Positions 1-6,531 are shown, counted from the stretch's first letter. The stretch: 7,160 nt of DNA from Cytophagales bacterium (GCA_029262955.1 JAJCYL010000571.1:1-7160); one strand, 5' to 3'. Program-made: numbers and translations. Notes: generated by a model from the letters alone, not told the origin.

Positions 1-10
1 CTTCACTTCG

Positions 11-367
11 TTCCGGCGGGCAGGCCTCATCCCTCCCACTCCCGATTGTATCGGGACCTAAAATGGCAAAAGCGCCTGCCTCGCAAGGCGGGTGTTCTAT
101 TAATACTAAGAATTGAAGTATGAAAAACTCTTTTTTAAACGGCCCGAAGCACTGCGCAGGCGATCTACTCTCTAAGTCACCGAAGCTTCAGCGAAGGAGA
201 TCTCTTAGTCGCCGAGGCCTTCAGCGAAGGTGAGAAAAGAAAAATTAAGGCTCATCACCTTCGAAGGGCTTCGGTGAGCTAGGCCAGGAACCCGAAGCTA
301 GATTGAACCCCTCATCAACTGCGGGGCAAGCTATTACTCTAGGACACTTGTCCCGATTTCATCGGGA
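11..367. repeat. Intergenic cluster of GC-rich palindromic repeats (REP-like)
   Basis: No convincing ORF covers this stretch; it is packed with short inverted repeats. Seen directly: TCCCGAT-TGT-ATCGGGA at 40-56 and TCCCGAT-TTC-ATCGGGA at 351-367, two palindromes with identical 7-base arms and different 3-base loops; a stem CCTGCC/GGCGGG at 75-80 and 87-92 with one T-G pair; GGCAGGC at 19-25 inverted as GCCTGCC at 74-80; and the tandem and inverted units listed separately at 170-277. The composition is much richer in G+C than the flanking genes. The layout resembles the REP or BIME-type intergenic elements of many bacteria, but family membership is an inference, since genome-wide copy number cannot be seen here. 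The 351-367 palindrome lies about 60 bases past the stop of the SPOR gene and could end or stabilise that transcript, though no T tract follows it. Confidence 0.6.
170..234. repeat. Imperfect tandem repeat, two units of about 32 bases
   Basis: Unit 1 (170-201) and unit 2 (202-234) share the layout CTCTWAGTCRCCGARG, then CTTCAGCGAAGG, then a purine-rich end, with about half a dozen differences. Each unit holds its own small hairpin, CTTC-AGC-GAAG (186-196 and 219-229). A third, inverted unit lies at about 251-278: TCACCGAAGC (177-186) is the exact reverse complement of 268-277, and CGAAGGTGA (225-233) is the exact reverse complement of 255-263. The three units can therefore fold into one large hairpin across 177-277. 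The function is unknown. Confidence 0.6.
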
Positions 368-425
368 TTATATAACAAAGCCATAGAAAGTGACGGTCAG
401 TGCGAAGTCCTGATAGAAAATTGTT

Positions 426-1058
426 TCAATACTTCAATACCCAAATCTCGTTTCCATAGGTGCTGAATGATGCCGAAGCAGACATAGCTTGTTCCCGGGA
501 ATCATAATCACCGACAGAGACTCGATGATATACCTTGCTATTGGCAAAAGGTTTAATCATTTTCACATGAGTTCCTTCTTTAGCCAATTTACTTGCATAA
601 TCCATTGCCAAATCACCATCTACACTACTGGAGACGATAACGTAGAAACGTCCGGTGGGCGATGAAACTGTTTCAACAATTCCAGCTGCTTTTCTAGCCG
701 CTATCGCGTCCAATTCTCCACTGATCAAAGCCAATTGATCTTTAGGATATTGCTCATCCGAAAATAGAGATGATGCTTCTGAATAAAAGGTCTGTGCTGT
801 ATCCCAATTCTCCTGTTCAAATTCTATATCGGCATTTTCTATTAACTCCTCGTATTTAACTTTATTCTGTGCTTCTATTTCCTTTCTTTCTCTCTCAGCT
901 TCTTCCCTTGCAATTTGTTCAAGACGTGCTTTTTCTTTTGCCTCTTGTTCAGGCGTGTAGATAAACCAATACCATGCGCCTGCCAATACGGATAGTATTA
1001 ACACCACGATTACAATGACTACTCCGGTCTTGCCACTTCGGTTAGATTCCTCACTCAT
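426..1058 (-). CDS. Membrane-anchored SPOR-domain protein
   Basis: A 210-residue protein with three parts. Residues 12-33 are a single hydrophobic segment (run of V, I, L, then AGAWYWF) that should anchor it in the inner membrane with a short N-terminus in the cytoplasm. Residues 36-70 are very rich in E, K, R and A and probably form a helix or coiled coil. Residues 70-110 (ENWDTAQTFYSEA) look like one TPR-type helical pair. Residues about 136-210, from GRFYVIVSS to the final WVLKY, match the SPOR fold: a FYVIV first strand, a central A-rich helix, then YHRVSVGDYDSREQA. SPOR domains of this family bind denuded septal peptidoglycan glycans, so a role in the cell wall or division is likely but not shown. 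The ATG at 1058 overlaps the end of the 50-codon ORF upstream by 8 bases, making this the last gene of the matB-madL-madM operon. Its place behind malonate genes is odd. Confidence 0.85.
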   Translation of the reverse strand: MSEESNRSGKTGVVIVIVVLILSVLAGAWYWFIYTPEQEAKEKARLEQIAREEAERERKEIEAQNKVKYEELIENADIEFEQENWDTAQTFYSEASSLFSDEQYPKDQLALISGELDAIAARKAAGIVETVSSPTGRFYVIVSSSVDGDLAMDYASKLAKEGTHVKMIKPFANSKVYHRVSVGDYDSREQAMSASASFSTYGNEIWVLKY

Positions 1059-1203
1059 TAGCTAATTCAGTTTCTTGATTAAAAGTAACTAAATGAGATA
1101 AGTGCTCCACTTCCATCAGGAAATAAAGTGACAAGTAAAGCCGATGGCTAAACCCTGAAAAATATTTAGCCTGCTGCTTAATCGAAGTTTCATCCCCATT
1201 CAT
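1051..1203 (-). CDS. Small unknown ORF (50 aa) coupled to madM and the SPOR gene
   Basis: A 50-codon ORF whose ATG (1203-1201) overlaps the TGA of madM as ATGA, and whose own TGA (1053-1051) lies inside the first codons of the SPOR gene. It fills the otherwise empty 141 bases between those genes. The product starts MNGDETSIKQQAKYF, has a moderately hydrophobic middle (HRLYLSLYFLMEVEHL, about residues 20-35) and an acidic end (ETELANE). I recognise no family, signal peptide or catalytic motif. The reading frame stays open much further upstream antisense-free, inside madM in another frame, so the open frame alone proves little; the case rests on the start that overlaps the madM stop just as the two upstream junctions do, and on the lack of another use for the gap. 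Its ATG follows a purine-rich GGCGGAG within the end of madM. It may be a real small protein or a translational bridge to the SPOR gene. Confidence 0.45.
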   Translation of the reverse strand: MNGDETSIKQQAKYFSGFSHRLYLSLYFLMEVEHLSHLVTFNQETELANE

Positions 1204-1961
1204 GCTCCGCCTAAGATATATACCATCAACAAGTAGAAGACAGAAGGACAAAGCAATACGCCAATTCCGGTATAAAATGTAGCCGTCAGCGCCCCGTATG
1301 GGACTAACCTGGGATCTGTGGCTGCAAGGCCAGCGGCCACACCACTGGTGGTACCAATCATTCCTCCGAAGATCATGGCCGTCTGAGGATTGTCTAAGCC
1401 GATGTATTTGGCAATTGTTGGCGTGATAATCGTAACGAAAATAGTCTTTACCACTCCTGTGGCAATGCTGATGGCGATCAACTCGCTGGTGGCTCCGATA
1501 GCTGCTCCAGTAATTGGCCCAACAATATATGTGCATGCCCCTGCTCCTATGGTGACGAAACTTACAGCATCTGTGTATCCCATAAAATATCCGATTGTGC
1601 CGCCAATAAAGAATGTCACCGTAACCCCAATGAAGAGCGAAAGAACACCTGCCAGACCAGTGGATTTAAGATCAGATAAACTGACGCCCATAGCAGTGGC
1701 TACAATCGAAAAATCACGTAACATGGAACCACCCAAAAGTGCCATTCCGCTAAAAATGGCATAATCTGAAATTCCTTTTTCCCCTCCAAAATAGGCAAGT
1801 ATCAACGCAACGATAATGGCGATTGCTACTCCGGGTATTCGCTTATTGAAGAGCTTTTTGGAAGCCAGGTCCGAAAGCCAAATGAGTACGCCAACAAGGA
1901 GAAATGCGAAAACGAGACCATTTTTGATCAGTAGGTTGTCGATGATTTCTACGCCACTCAT
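1200..1961 (-). CDS. madM: Malonate transporter, MadM subunit
   Basis: A 253-residue polytopic membrane protein, almost entirely hydrophobic with short polar links. It has the glycine-rich segments typical of MadM, for example GAGACTYIVGPITGAAIG (139-156) and FGGMIGTTSGVAAGLAATDP (198-217), the second followed by RLVPYGA. With MadL it forms the malonate carrier described from Malonomonas rubra, where it works with sodium. The frame is open further upstream (to 2138), but that extra stretch of 59 residues is the wrong-frame shadow of madL. The start chosen is the ATG at 1961-1959, which overlaps the madL stop as ATGA and gives the normal family length and an MSGVEIIDNLLIKNG N-terminus. Its own stop overlaps the ATG of the following 50-codon ORF. 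Inner membrane location is expected. Confidence 0.92.
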   Translation of the reverse strand: MSGVEIIDNLLIKNGLVFAFLLVGVLIWLSDLASKKLFNKRIPGVAIAIIVALILAYFGGEKGISDYAIFSGMALLGGSMLRDFSIVATAMGVSLSDLKSTGLAGVLSLFIGVTVTFFIGGTIGYFMGYTDAVSFVTIGAGACTYIVGPITGAAIGATSELIAISIATGVVKTIFVTIITPTIAKYIGLDNPQTAMIFGGMIGTTSGVAAGLAATDPRLVPYGALTATFYTGIGVLLCPSVFYLLMVYILGGA

Positions 1962-2335
1962 TGTTGATCGGCTTTTGAGGTCGAGCGGGCTAATTTGGAA
2001 AGGAAGGGAATAATGAAATAGCAAGCACCCGTGGCAATTATACCTACGAATACCGCTACCCAGCCACCGGTAAGTGCTGCTTTTACGTTCAAAATCGACG
2101 ACATGGCGATCACCACCGGAATGTACATATTGCTCCAAAATAGGATTCCTAATTTCGTCTCCGTTTGCATCTGTCGGGTTCTGTAAAAGCGATCATTTAC
2201 CAGAACCAATAGCAGCATGCCCAGACCCACACCTCCAACATTTCCGTTAATGCCAATCAATACTCCCAGATAGCTACCCATTATTTGACCAATAAGAAAA
2301 CACCCTGCCAGCAGCGCAACTCCATATATTTTCAT
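1958..2335 (-). CDS. madL: Malonate transporter, MadL subunit
   Basis: A 125-residue membrane protein of normal MadL length. The start MKIYGVALLAGCFLIGQIMG and the segment NVGGVGLGMLLLVLVNDR (32-49) are characteristic of the family. About four hydrophobic segments are visible (about 3-28, 33-47, 68-83 and 89-111), ending in a short basic and polar cytoplasmic tail (KLARSTSKADQQ). MadL is the small partner of MadM; both are needed for malonate uptake in the known system. The ATG at 2335-2333 overlaps the matB stop codon as ATGA, and its stop overlaps the madM start in the same way. This implies tight translational coupling and near-equal synthesis of the two subunits. Confidence 0.92.
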   Translation of the reverse strand: MKIYGVALLAGCFLIGQIMGSYLGVLIGINGNVGGVGLGMLLLVLVNDRFYRTRQMQTETKLGILFWSNMYIPVVIAMSSILNVKAALTGGWVAVFVGIIATGACYFIIPFLSKLARSTSKADQQ

Positions 2336-3807
2336 TCTGCCAGTATTTTCTTGAGTTCCTTTTTTACAACCTTCCCCATGGCATTTTTGGGTAAATCATC
2401 TATGATACGAAAAATCCTCGGTTGTTTGTATCCTGCCATTTTTTGAGAAAGCCATTCCTTTAATTCGCCCAGATCTATTTTCTGATCCGAGATCACTAAA
2501 CCCACCGCCACAATCTCACCCCACTCATCGTCAGCTAATCCAACTACACCACAGTCTTTCACCAATGGATATTGACGTATCACTTCTTCTATCTCAAGTG
2601 CTGAAAGTTTATAACCTCCTGATTTTATGATGTCTATGGAGCGCCTGCCTATGATTTTATAGCTTCCGGAATGGTTGATGGCTACATCCCCGGTCTTGAA
2701 CCAACCATCTTTGGTGAATGCTTTTGCCGTTTCTTCCGGCTTGTTCCAATATTCTTTAAACACCGTTGGCCCTTTTATCAAAATTTCACCCTGCTCTCCT
2801 TCTTCCACCTCATCGAATTGCTCATCGACGATCCTAACGTTGACATTTGGAAGGGCTTGTCCAATATGCCCGGGAAGTCGTTCTCGATCATATGGATTGG
2901 AAATGGCCATGCCAATCTCAGTCATGCCGTATCGTTCTAATAAGGTATGTCCGCTAATTTCTTTCCATTTTTCTAAAACAGAAACGGGTAATGCGGCTGA
3001 TCCGGAAACCATCAATCGCATGTCTTGTAAGCCTGCTGAGATTTCTTTCTGTTGATCGCCATTAAGAGATTCCCAATAGGTGATTAGCTTGTAATAAATA
3101 GTTGGTACTGCCATGAATAAGTTCACCTGCTTATCAATCAGGCGATCCAATATCCTGGATTCATCAAAAGGAAGAAATTCGCAGGTAGCACCAGACCACA
3201 ATGCGCAGCACAAAACATTGACAATTCCATGCACGTGATGCATTGGCAGTACATTAATGACATGATCTTCAGTAGTCCAGGACCAGGCCTCAACCAATGA
3301 AGTGATTTGTGCCTGAATGTTGGCATGCGTTGTTAAGACGCCTTTCGGGTCACCAGTAGTTCCACTGGTATAAAGGATCATCGCTCCCCGTTTATCTTCG
3401 ATTTCCGGTAAGGTTCGACTTTCAGCTATCGTGTCAAAACTTACCAATTCAATTCCAAGGCTTGCTACAATGTTTTGATATTCAGAAAGATATTGTTCAT
3501 CGACGACCAGACGATTTACTGCCGCATCCTTAAGAGCGTAGGTATGTGTATCGGCCTGATTTTTATGATGTAATGGAAGTGCGATCCCTCCGGCTCTCCA
3601 AATGGCCCATTGGGCGACGACATATTCAAACCCGGGTCGAAGAATAAACGCTATGCGCTCTTCTTCAAGATCTATACGACCCTGAAGCAAATGGCTGGCC
3701 ATGGACTCAGAGTCCTTAAGCAATTGACCGTAGGAATACGTTTTTCCATCTGAAATAACCGCAGTATTATTCAAAAAGTGTTTTGCACAATGTATTAACT
3801 GGGTCAT
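2332..3807 (-). CDS. matB: Malonyl-CoA synthetase (malonate-CoA ligase)
   Basis: A 491-residue member of the AMP-forming acyl-CoA synthetase (ANL) superfamily. Motifs in order: phosphate-binding loop YTSGTTGDPKG (146-156), LPMHHVHG (187-194), ERYGMTEIGMAISNP (291-305), the TGD motif (372-374), the hinge GRRSIDIIKSGGYK (387-400), and the C-terminal catalytic lysine in NAMGK (K479). The RYGMTEIGM-SNP stretch is the signature of the MatB/ACSF3 malonyl-CoA synthetases, and the length fits. The reaction is malonate + ATP + CoA to malonyl-CoA + AMP + pyrophosphate, in the cytoplasm. Its overlap with madL-madM supports malonate as substrate: transport followed by activation. The start taken is the ATG at 3807-3805; a TTG two codons upstream (3813) is possible but less likely. 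It is the first gene of the operon, so regulation should act in 3808-4075. Methylmalonate is an alternative or extra substrate for some family members. Confidence 0.9.
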   Translation of the reverse strand: MTQLIHCAKHFLNNTAVISDGKTYSYGQLLKDSESMASHLLQGRIDLEEERIAFILRPGFEYVVAQWAIWRAGGIALPLHHKNQADTHTYALKDAAVNRLVVDEQYLSEYQNIVASLGIELVSFDTIAESRTLPEIEDKRGAMILYTSGTTGDPKGVLTTHANIQAQITSLVEAWSWTTEDHVINVLPMHHVHGIVNVLCCALWSGATCEFLPFDESRILDRLIDKQVNLFMAVPTIYYKLITYWESLNGDQQKEISAGLQDMRLMVSGSAALPVSVLEKWKEISGHTLLERYGMTEIGMAISNPYDRERLPGHIGQALPNVNVRIVDEQFDEVEEGEQGEILIKGPTVFKEYWNKPEETAKAFTKDGWFKTGDVAINHSGSYKIIGRRSIDIIKSGGYKLSALEIEEVIRQYPLVKDCGVVGLADDEWGEIVAVGLVISDQKIDLGELKEWLSQKMAGYKQPRIFRIIDDLPKNAMGKVVKKELKKILAE

Positions 3808-4075
3808 ATTCAAATCAATACTAATGAAAATTTTCTACTTTGTGTTCTCGCATTTAACGAGTGAATCACTGCATTCACCGAAAATTTTTCAAACCGACCG
3901 GCCTCGTAATCTACCTTTGAAGTATCCAAAAATTACTAATCCCGGAATTATCCTAACTAGCCTGGCCTCAGGCAATTCGACATCAGGCAGGTTAAACAAT
4001 TTAGCATTTGGTTTGTTACCTAATGAAGAACCTTATTAGCATAAGATTGTCTTACCTAATCACTAAAAATATCCC
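3808..4075. promoter_or_regulatory. Divergent intergenic region upstream of matB and the small lipoprotein
   Basis: This stretch must carry the promoters of both divergent transcripts. I found no clean match to the Bacteroidota promoter consensus (TTTG, about 20 bases, TAnnTTTG) on either strand; TAAGATTG at 4042-4049 is one base off in the -7 box but lacks a properly spaced -33 box. Palindromes do stand out close to matB: GAAAATTTTC at 3826-3835, GTGAAT-6 bases-ATTCAC at 3861-3878, and GAAAATTTTTC at 3880-3890. A direct repeat TTACCTAAT occurs at 4016-4024 and 4052-4060, just ahead of the lipoprotein gene. The dyad at 3861-3878 ends 54 bases before the matB ATG and could be an operator, but no regulator gene is present. 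Confidence 0.35.
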
Positions 4076-4351
4076 ATGAAATATTTAATTATTGTGTTAG
4101 CCCTGACTACTGCCGTCTCATGTGTATCGAGAAAGAAGTACGACGAGCTTCAAACCGAGCTGGCTTCAATGACCGTCGATGAGACTTTTGAGAAAAAGTC
4201 ACTGTCCACGGCTAAATATGAGAAAAGTAGTTTAAACCTTGATCTCAATAAAACATTGATAGCGAGAGACAAAGAAATCGATTTGCTTAAGAAAGAGGTT
4301 CGCATTGTCAGAGACAGCCTCGAGATGGTCAAAGCGAATCGCAAGAAGTAA
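4076..4351 (+). CDS. Small coiled-coil lipoprotein (91 aa)
   Basis: A 91-residue protein with a lipoprotein signal: MKYLIIVLALTTAVSC, lipobox AVSC, cleavage before Cys16. The mature part starts VSRKKYDELQTELA and continues as a charged helix, with a strong heptad-like stretch at about 54-88 (ARDKEIDLLKKEVRIVRDSLEMVK). The expected location is an envelope membrane, tethered by lipid. The CVSxKKYDEL start is like the N-terminus of longer Bacteroidota OmpA-type lipoproteins, where a coiled-coil linker leads to a peptidoglycan-binding OmpA domain. Here the protein stops after the linker, so it may be a truncated relative or a stand-alone small lipoprotein. The other two frames after the stop show no OmpA-like sequence. 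The ATG is preceded by an A-rich leader (CACTAAAAATATCCC) without a Shine-Dalgarno motif, as is usual in the phylum. It is transcribed alone and convergent with the phosphatase gene. I do not know its function. Confidence 0.75.
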   Translation: MKYLIIVLALTTAVSCVSRKKYDELQTELASMTVDETFEKKSLSTAKYEKSSLNLDLNKTLIARDKEIDLLKKEVRIVRDSLEMVKANRKK

Positions 4352-4431
4352 AGGAAGTCATTCGCTCAAACACTTGGCTCAATCAAGAAAATGCCATAAT
4401 GATACAGGGAAATCATTTCAGTATTGGATTA

Positions 4432-5280
4432 TCAATATGCCTGGGTTTTGTCCAAGCGAACTAAGAATTTCTGATAATCACTTAAATCAAATTTCCCCTC
4501 ATAGATACCTTCCGTTTCCCACGTGCCATACATGACATTAGGCAACACAATAAAAGAGCTTCCAAATTTCATTCTTAGGCTGTCGGTACGAGCATTCCTG
4601 CTTTTCGTACTCTGGTCATAAAAGACTTCAGTGAAATCATCTAAATTATCCCCAAGAAGCAAAAGAATTTCGTAGTTGGCCATGATTGCCCTGCGCCTTG
4701 CTTCTTTGTTATTGCTTTTATCACCGGGTATTTTAAGGGTGTCTCCACGCATATACAAATGTGAAATATTAGCAAATGGAAATCCATATTTGTTGAGGTT
4801 TTTCAGGGTCGCAGTTTGTTCTTCTATTTTCCTATTGGTGACGTAGAATACTTCTACACCCAGCGACGTCGCATACATGAAGAAATCCAAAGCTCCTGGA
4901 ATAGTATCCGCTTGTGCAAGATCAGTCCAGTTTTTCCATTGACGGGAAGAATAGTTCTGATCCGCACTGATGAGCCTGCCGTTGAATAAGCTGTTGTCAA
5001 GAATCGTTTCGTCAATGTCCGTGATGATCGCCAGCTTTTTGGGCGCATCTGTCACACCGATTCTCTTATCTAACTGGTACCTGGCCAGGTTATACGCCTG
5101 TAGTTGCAGGGCACGCTTCTCCGAAGCATGCTGTTGCCAAAGAACGGCCAGAACAGAATGTTCTCTTGCCGGTATGACCACCGAGTGGTCGAAATTATTT
5201 TGGCCGGACGGATCATAATTGCATGAAGCAATAGAGCATATCAAGACTATAAGGATAATTGGTCTAGATTTTTTCATCAT
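4432..5280 (-). CDS. Class C acid phosphatase / 5'-nucleotidase, lipoprotein e(P4) family
   Basis: A 282-residue lipoprotein. The signal is MMKKSRPIILIVLICSIASC with the lipid cysteine at 20. The mature enzyme carries the HAD-superfamily motifs of the e(P4) class: nucleophile motif DIDETILDN (88-96, D88 nucleophile and D90 acid/base), motif II VTNR (147-150), lysine in GDKSNNK (K188), and the metal-binding GDNLDDF (210-216). The length is close to Haemophilus influenzae e(P4) (274 residues). Family members are magnesium-dependent and hydrolyse nucleoside monophosphates and other phosphomonoesters outside the inner membrane; in Haemophilus this serves uptake of NAD-derived nicotinamide riboside. 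Nucleotide or phosphate scavenging is the likely role here. An ATG one codon downstream (5277) is an equal alternative start. It is monocistronic, divergent from floA, and ends 80 bases from the small lipoprotein gene without a clear terminator between them. Confidence 0.92.
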   Translation of the reverse strand: MMKKSRPIILIVLICSIASCNYDPSGQNNFDHSVVIPAREHSVLAVLWQQHASEKRALQLQAYNLARYQLDKRIGVTDAPKKLAIITDIDETILDNSLFNGRLISADQNYSSRQWKNWTDLAQADTIPGALDFFMYATSLGVEVFYVTNRKIEEQTATLKNLNKYGFPFANISHLYMRGDTLKIPGDKSNNKEARRRAIMANYEILLLLGDNLDDFTEVFYDQSTKSRNARTDSLRMKFGSSFIVLPNVMYGTWETEGIYEGKFDLSDYQKFLVRLDKTQAY

Positions 5281-5624
5281 TTCGGTGCGCTATTTATTTG
5301 TTAATCCTTTATTAGTAATTTGTTGTGATAACTGATTACAGAAGTGTTGGCATTTACTAGTTAATTGATAATCATTGCCATTAGTAAGTTATTACACGAT
5401 TCGATACAACACAACTAACACTAAGTGTCTCATTGCACCTATTTGTCATTCTTTTGGCAAAGCAGCCATGCACAATTTAAGGCCAGCTATGTTACATCAG
5501 ATATATTAGCTGCCCAGATGGGCTCGACCATTTAGTGTTTGTAAAAATTATAATCTATGCAATATCCAAAAAGCCAACATATTGCCGTACCTTCAATGAT
5601 TCACTTCACAGGAATCATCGCAAA
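5281..5624. promoter_or_regulatory. Divergent intergenic region between the phosphatase gene and floA
   Basis: This AT-rich stretch has no supported gene. It should hold the phosphatase promoter (minus) and the floA promoter (plus), but I see no good TTTG/TAnnTTTG pair; TAGTGTTTG at 5533-5541 resembles a -7 box with one extra base. ATTAGTAA occurs twice (5311-5318 and 5380-5387), with an inverted near-copy at 5354-5361 (TTACTAGT), a possible but weak operator pattern. A small hairpin GCCC-AGAT-GGGC lies near 5512-5523. The floA frame is open back to a GTG at 5535, but that part is not homologous to the family. Confidence 0.3.
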
Positions 5625-6530
5625 ATGGCTATATCTACTTTAATCACAGTTGGGGCCATTTTGGCCGGATTATGGTTACTTTTCTTCATAATCCCTCTCA
5701 ATCTGTGGATCACAGCCGTTTTCTCGGGAGTAAAGGTGAACCTAATGGAGCTCGTATTCATGCGTTTTAGAAAGGTGCCTCCAGGATTGATCGTTAAATC
5801 CTTGATTCTGGCTACCAAAGCGGGAATAAAAGATATCACAACAGAACTACTTGAGACACATTACCTGGCACATGGGGACGTAGTTAAAGTCATCAAGGCC
5901 TTAATTGTGGCAGATAAAGCCAATCTCAACCTCAATTTCAAACAAGCAACTGCCATTAATTTGGCAGGACGTGATGTGCTGCAGGCGGTACAGGTGTCCG
6001 TTACACCATACATTATTGTAGTGCCGGCCATCACCGCAGTTTCTACCAATGGGATCCAGTTGATCGCTGAAGCAAGAGTGACGGTGCGAACAAATATTCA
6101 GCAATTGGTAGGCGGTGCAGGCGAGGAAACAATCAAAGCCAGGGTAGGTCAGGGCATAATTTCAAGGATTGGAATGGCTACTAGTCACATGGCCGTATTG
6201 GAAAAACCGGAAGAAATTACCAAGCATGTATTGGCTAATGGCCTCGATGCAGGTACTGCTTTTGAAATTCTCTCCATTGATATTGCTGATATTAATATCG
6301 GAAAAAACATCGGGGCCAAGTTGCAAATCGATCAGGCACAGGCAGATTTGAGCATTGCTAACGCCAAAGCAGAAGAACGCCGAGCTATGGCCGTGGCGTT
6401 AGAGCAGGAAATGCAGGCACGAGTTCAGGAGGCACAGGCAAAGGTTATTCAGGCAGAGGCTGAAATACCATTAGCTCTGTCGAGTGCATTAAGGAAAGGT
6501 CTCCTGTTCAAAGGACAATCCAGGGCATAA
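5625..6530 (+). CDS. floA: Flotillin-like protein FloA
   Basis: A 301-residue member of the FloA/YqfA (formerly UPF0365) family of bacterial flotillins, membrane scaffold proteins linked with functional membrane microdomains. Residues about 6-33 form the hydrophobic membrane hairpin (TLITVGAILAGLWLLFFIIPLNLWI). The conserved core follows: LETHYLAHGDV (76-86), INLAGRDVLQAVQVSVTP (111-128), LVGGAGEETIKARVG (161-175) and LDAGTAFEILSIDIADINIG (207-226). A long A/E/Q/R-rich coiled coil (236-284) includes NAKAEERRAMAVALEQEMQA. The ATG at 5625 was chosen because the family N-terminus begins there; a GTG at 5535 would add 30 unrelated residues. The C-terminus is short: the family usually continues about 30 residues past this point (GNIGVMDYMN-type tail), whereas here it ends ALRKGLLFKGQSRA just before a terminator. 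No NfeD partner gene is adjacent. Confidence 0.93.
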   Translation: MAISTLITVGAILAGLWLLFFIIPLNLWITAVFSGVKVNLMELVFMRFRKVPPGLIVKSLILATKAGIKDITTELLETHYLAHGDVVKVIKALIVADKANLNLNFKQATAINLAGRDVLQAVQVSVTPYIIVVPAITAVSTNGIQLIAEARVTVRTNIQQLVGGAGEETIKARVGQGIISRIGMATSHMAVLEKPEEITKHVLANGLDAGTAFEILSIDIADINIGKNIGAKLQIDQAQADLSIANAKAEERRAMAVALEQEMQARVQEAQAKVIQAEAEIPLALSSALRKGLLFKGQSRA

Positions 6531-6531
6531 T

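Noticed and set aside
1390..1764. Plus-strand ORF of 124 codons opposite madM
   Set aside because: It is antisense to a clearly conserved membrane protein gene; its hydrophobic composition is the mirror of madM codons.
1962..2138. N-terminal extension of madM by 59 codons
   Set aside because: The stretch is the wrong frame of madL; the ATGA-overlapping ATG at 1961 gives the correct family N-terminus and length.
3824..4039. Plus-strand ORF of 71 codons in the matB/lipoprotein spacer
   Set aside because: It lies in the divergent promoter region, overlaps the palindromes near matB, has no recognisable domain or signal peptide, and its composition (scattered P, S, N) is not convincing. A small gene cannot be fully excluded.
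4305..4535. ORF of 76 codons running from the lipoprotein 3' end into the phosphatase gene
   Set aside because: It overlaps two supported genes, has no domain, and its second half is antisense to the phosphatase C-terminus. I also checked the remaining frame after 4351 for a frameshifted lipoprotein tail and saw no OmpA-like sequence.
5311..5387. ATTAGTAA repeats as an operator
   Set aside because: Eight-base AT-rich matches in an AT-rich spacer are likely by chance, and spacing shows no clear symmetry; noted only in the intergenic entry.
5535..5624. GTG start adding 30 residues to FloA
   Set aside because: The added residues (rich in K, Y, H, N) do not match the family; the membrane hairpin begins right after the ATG at 5625.
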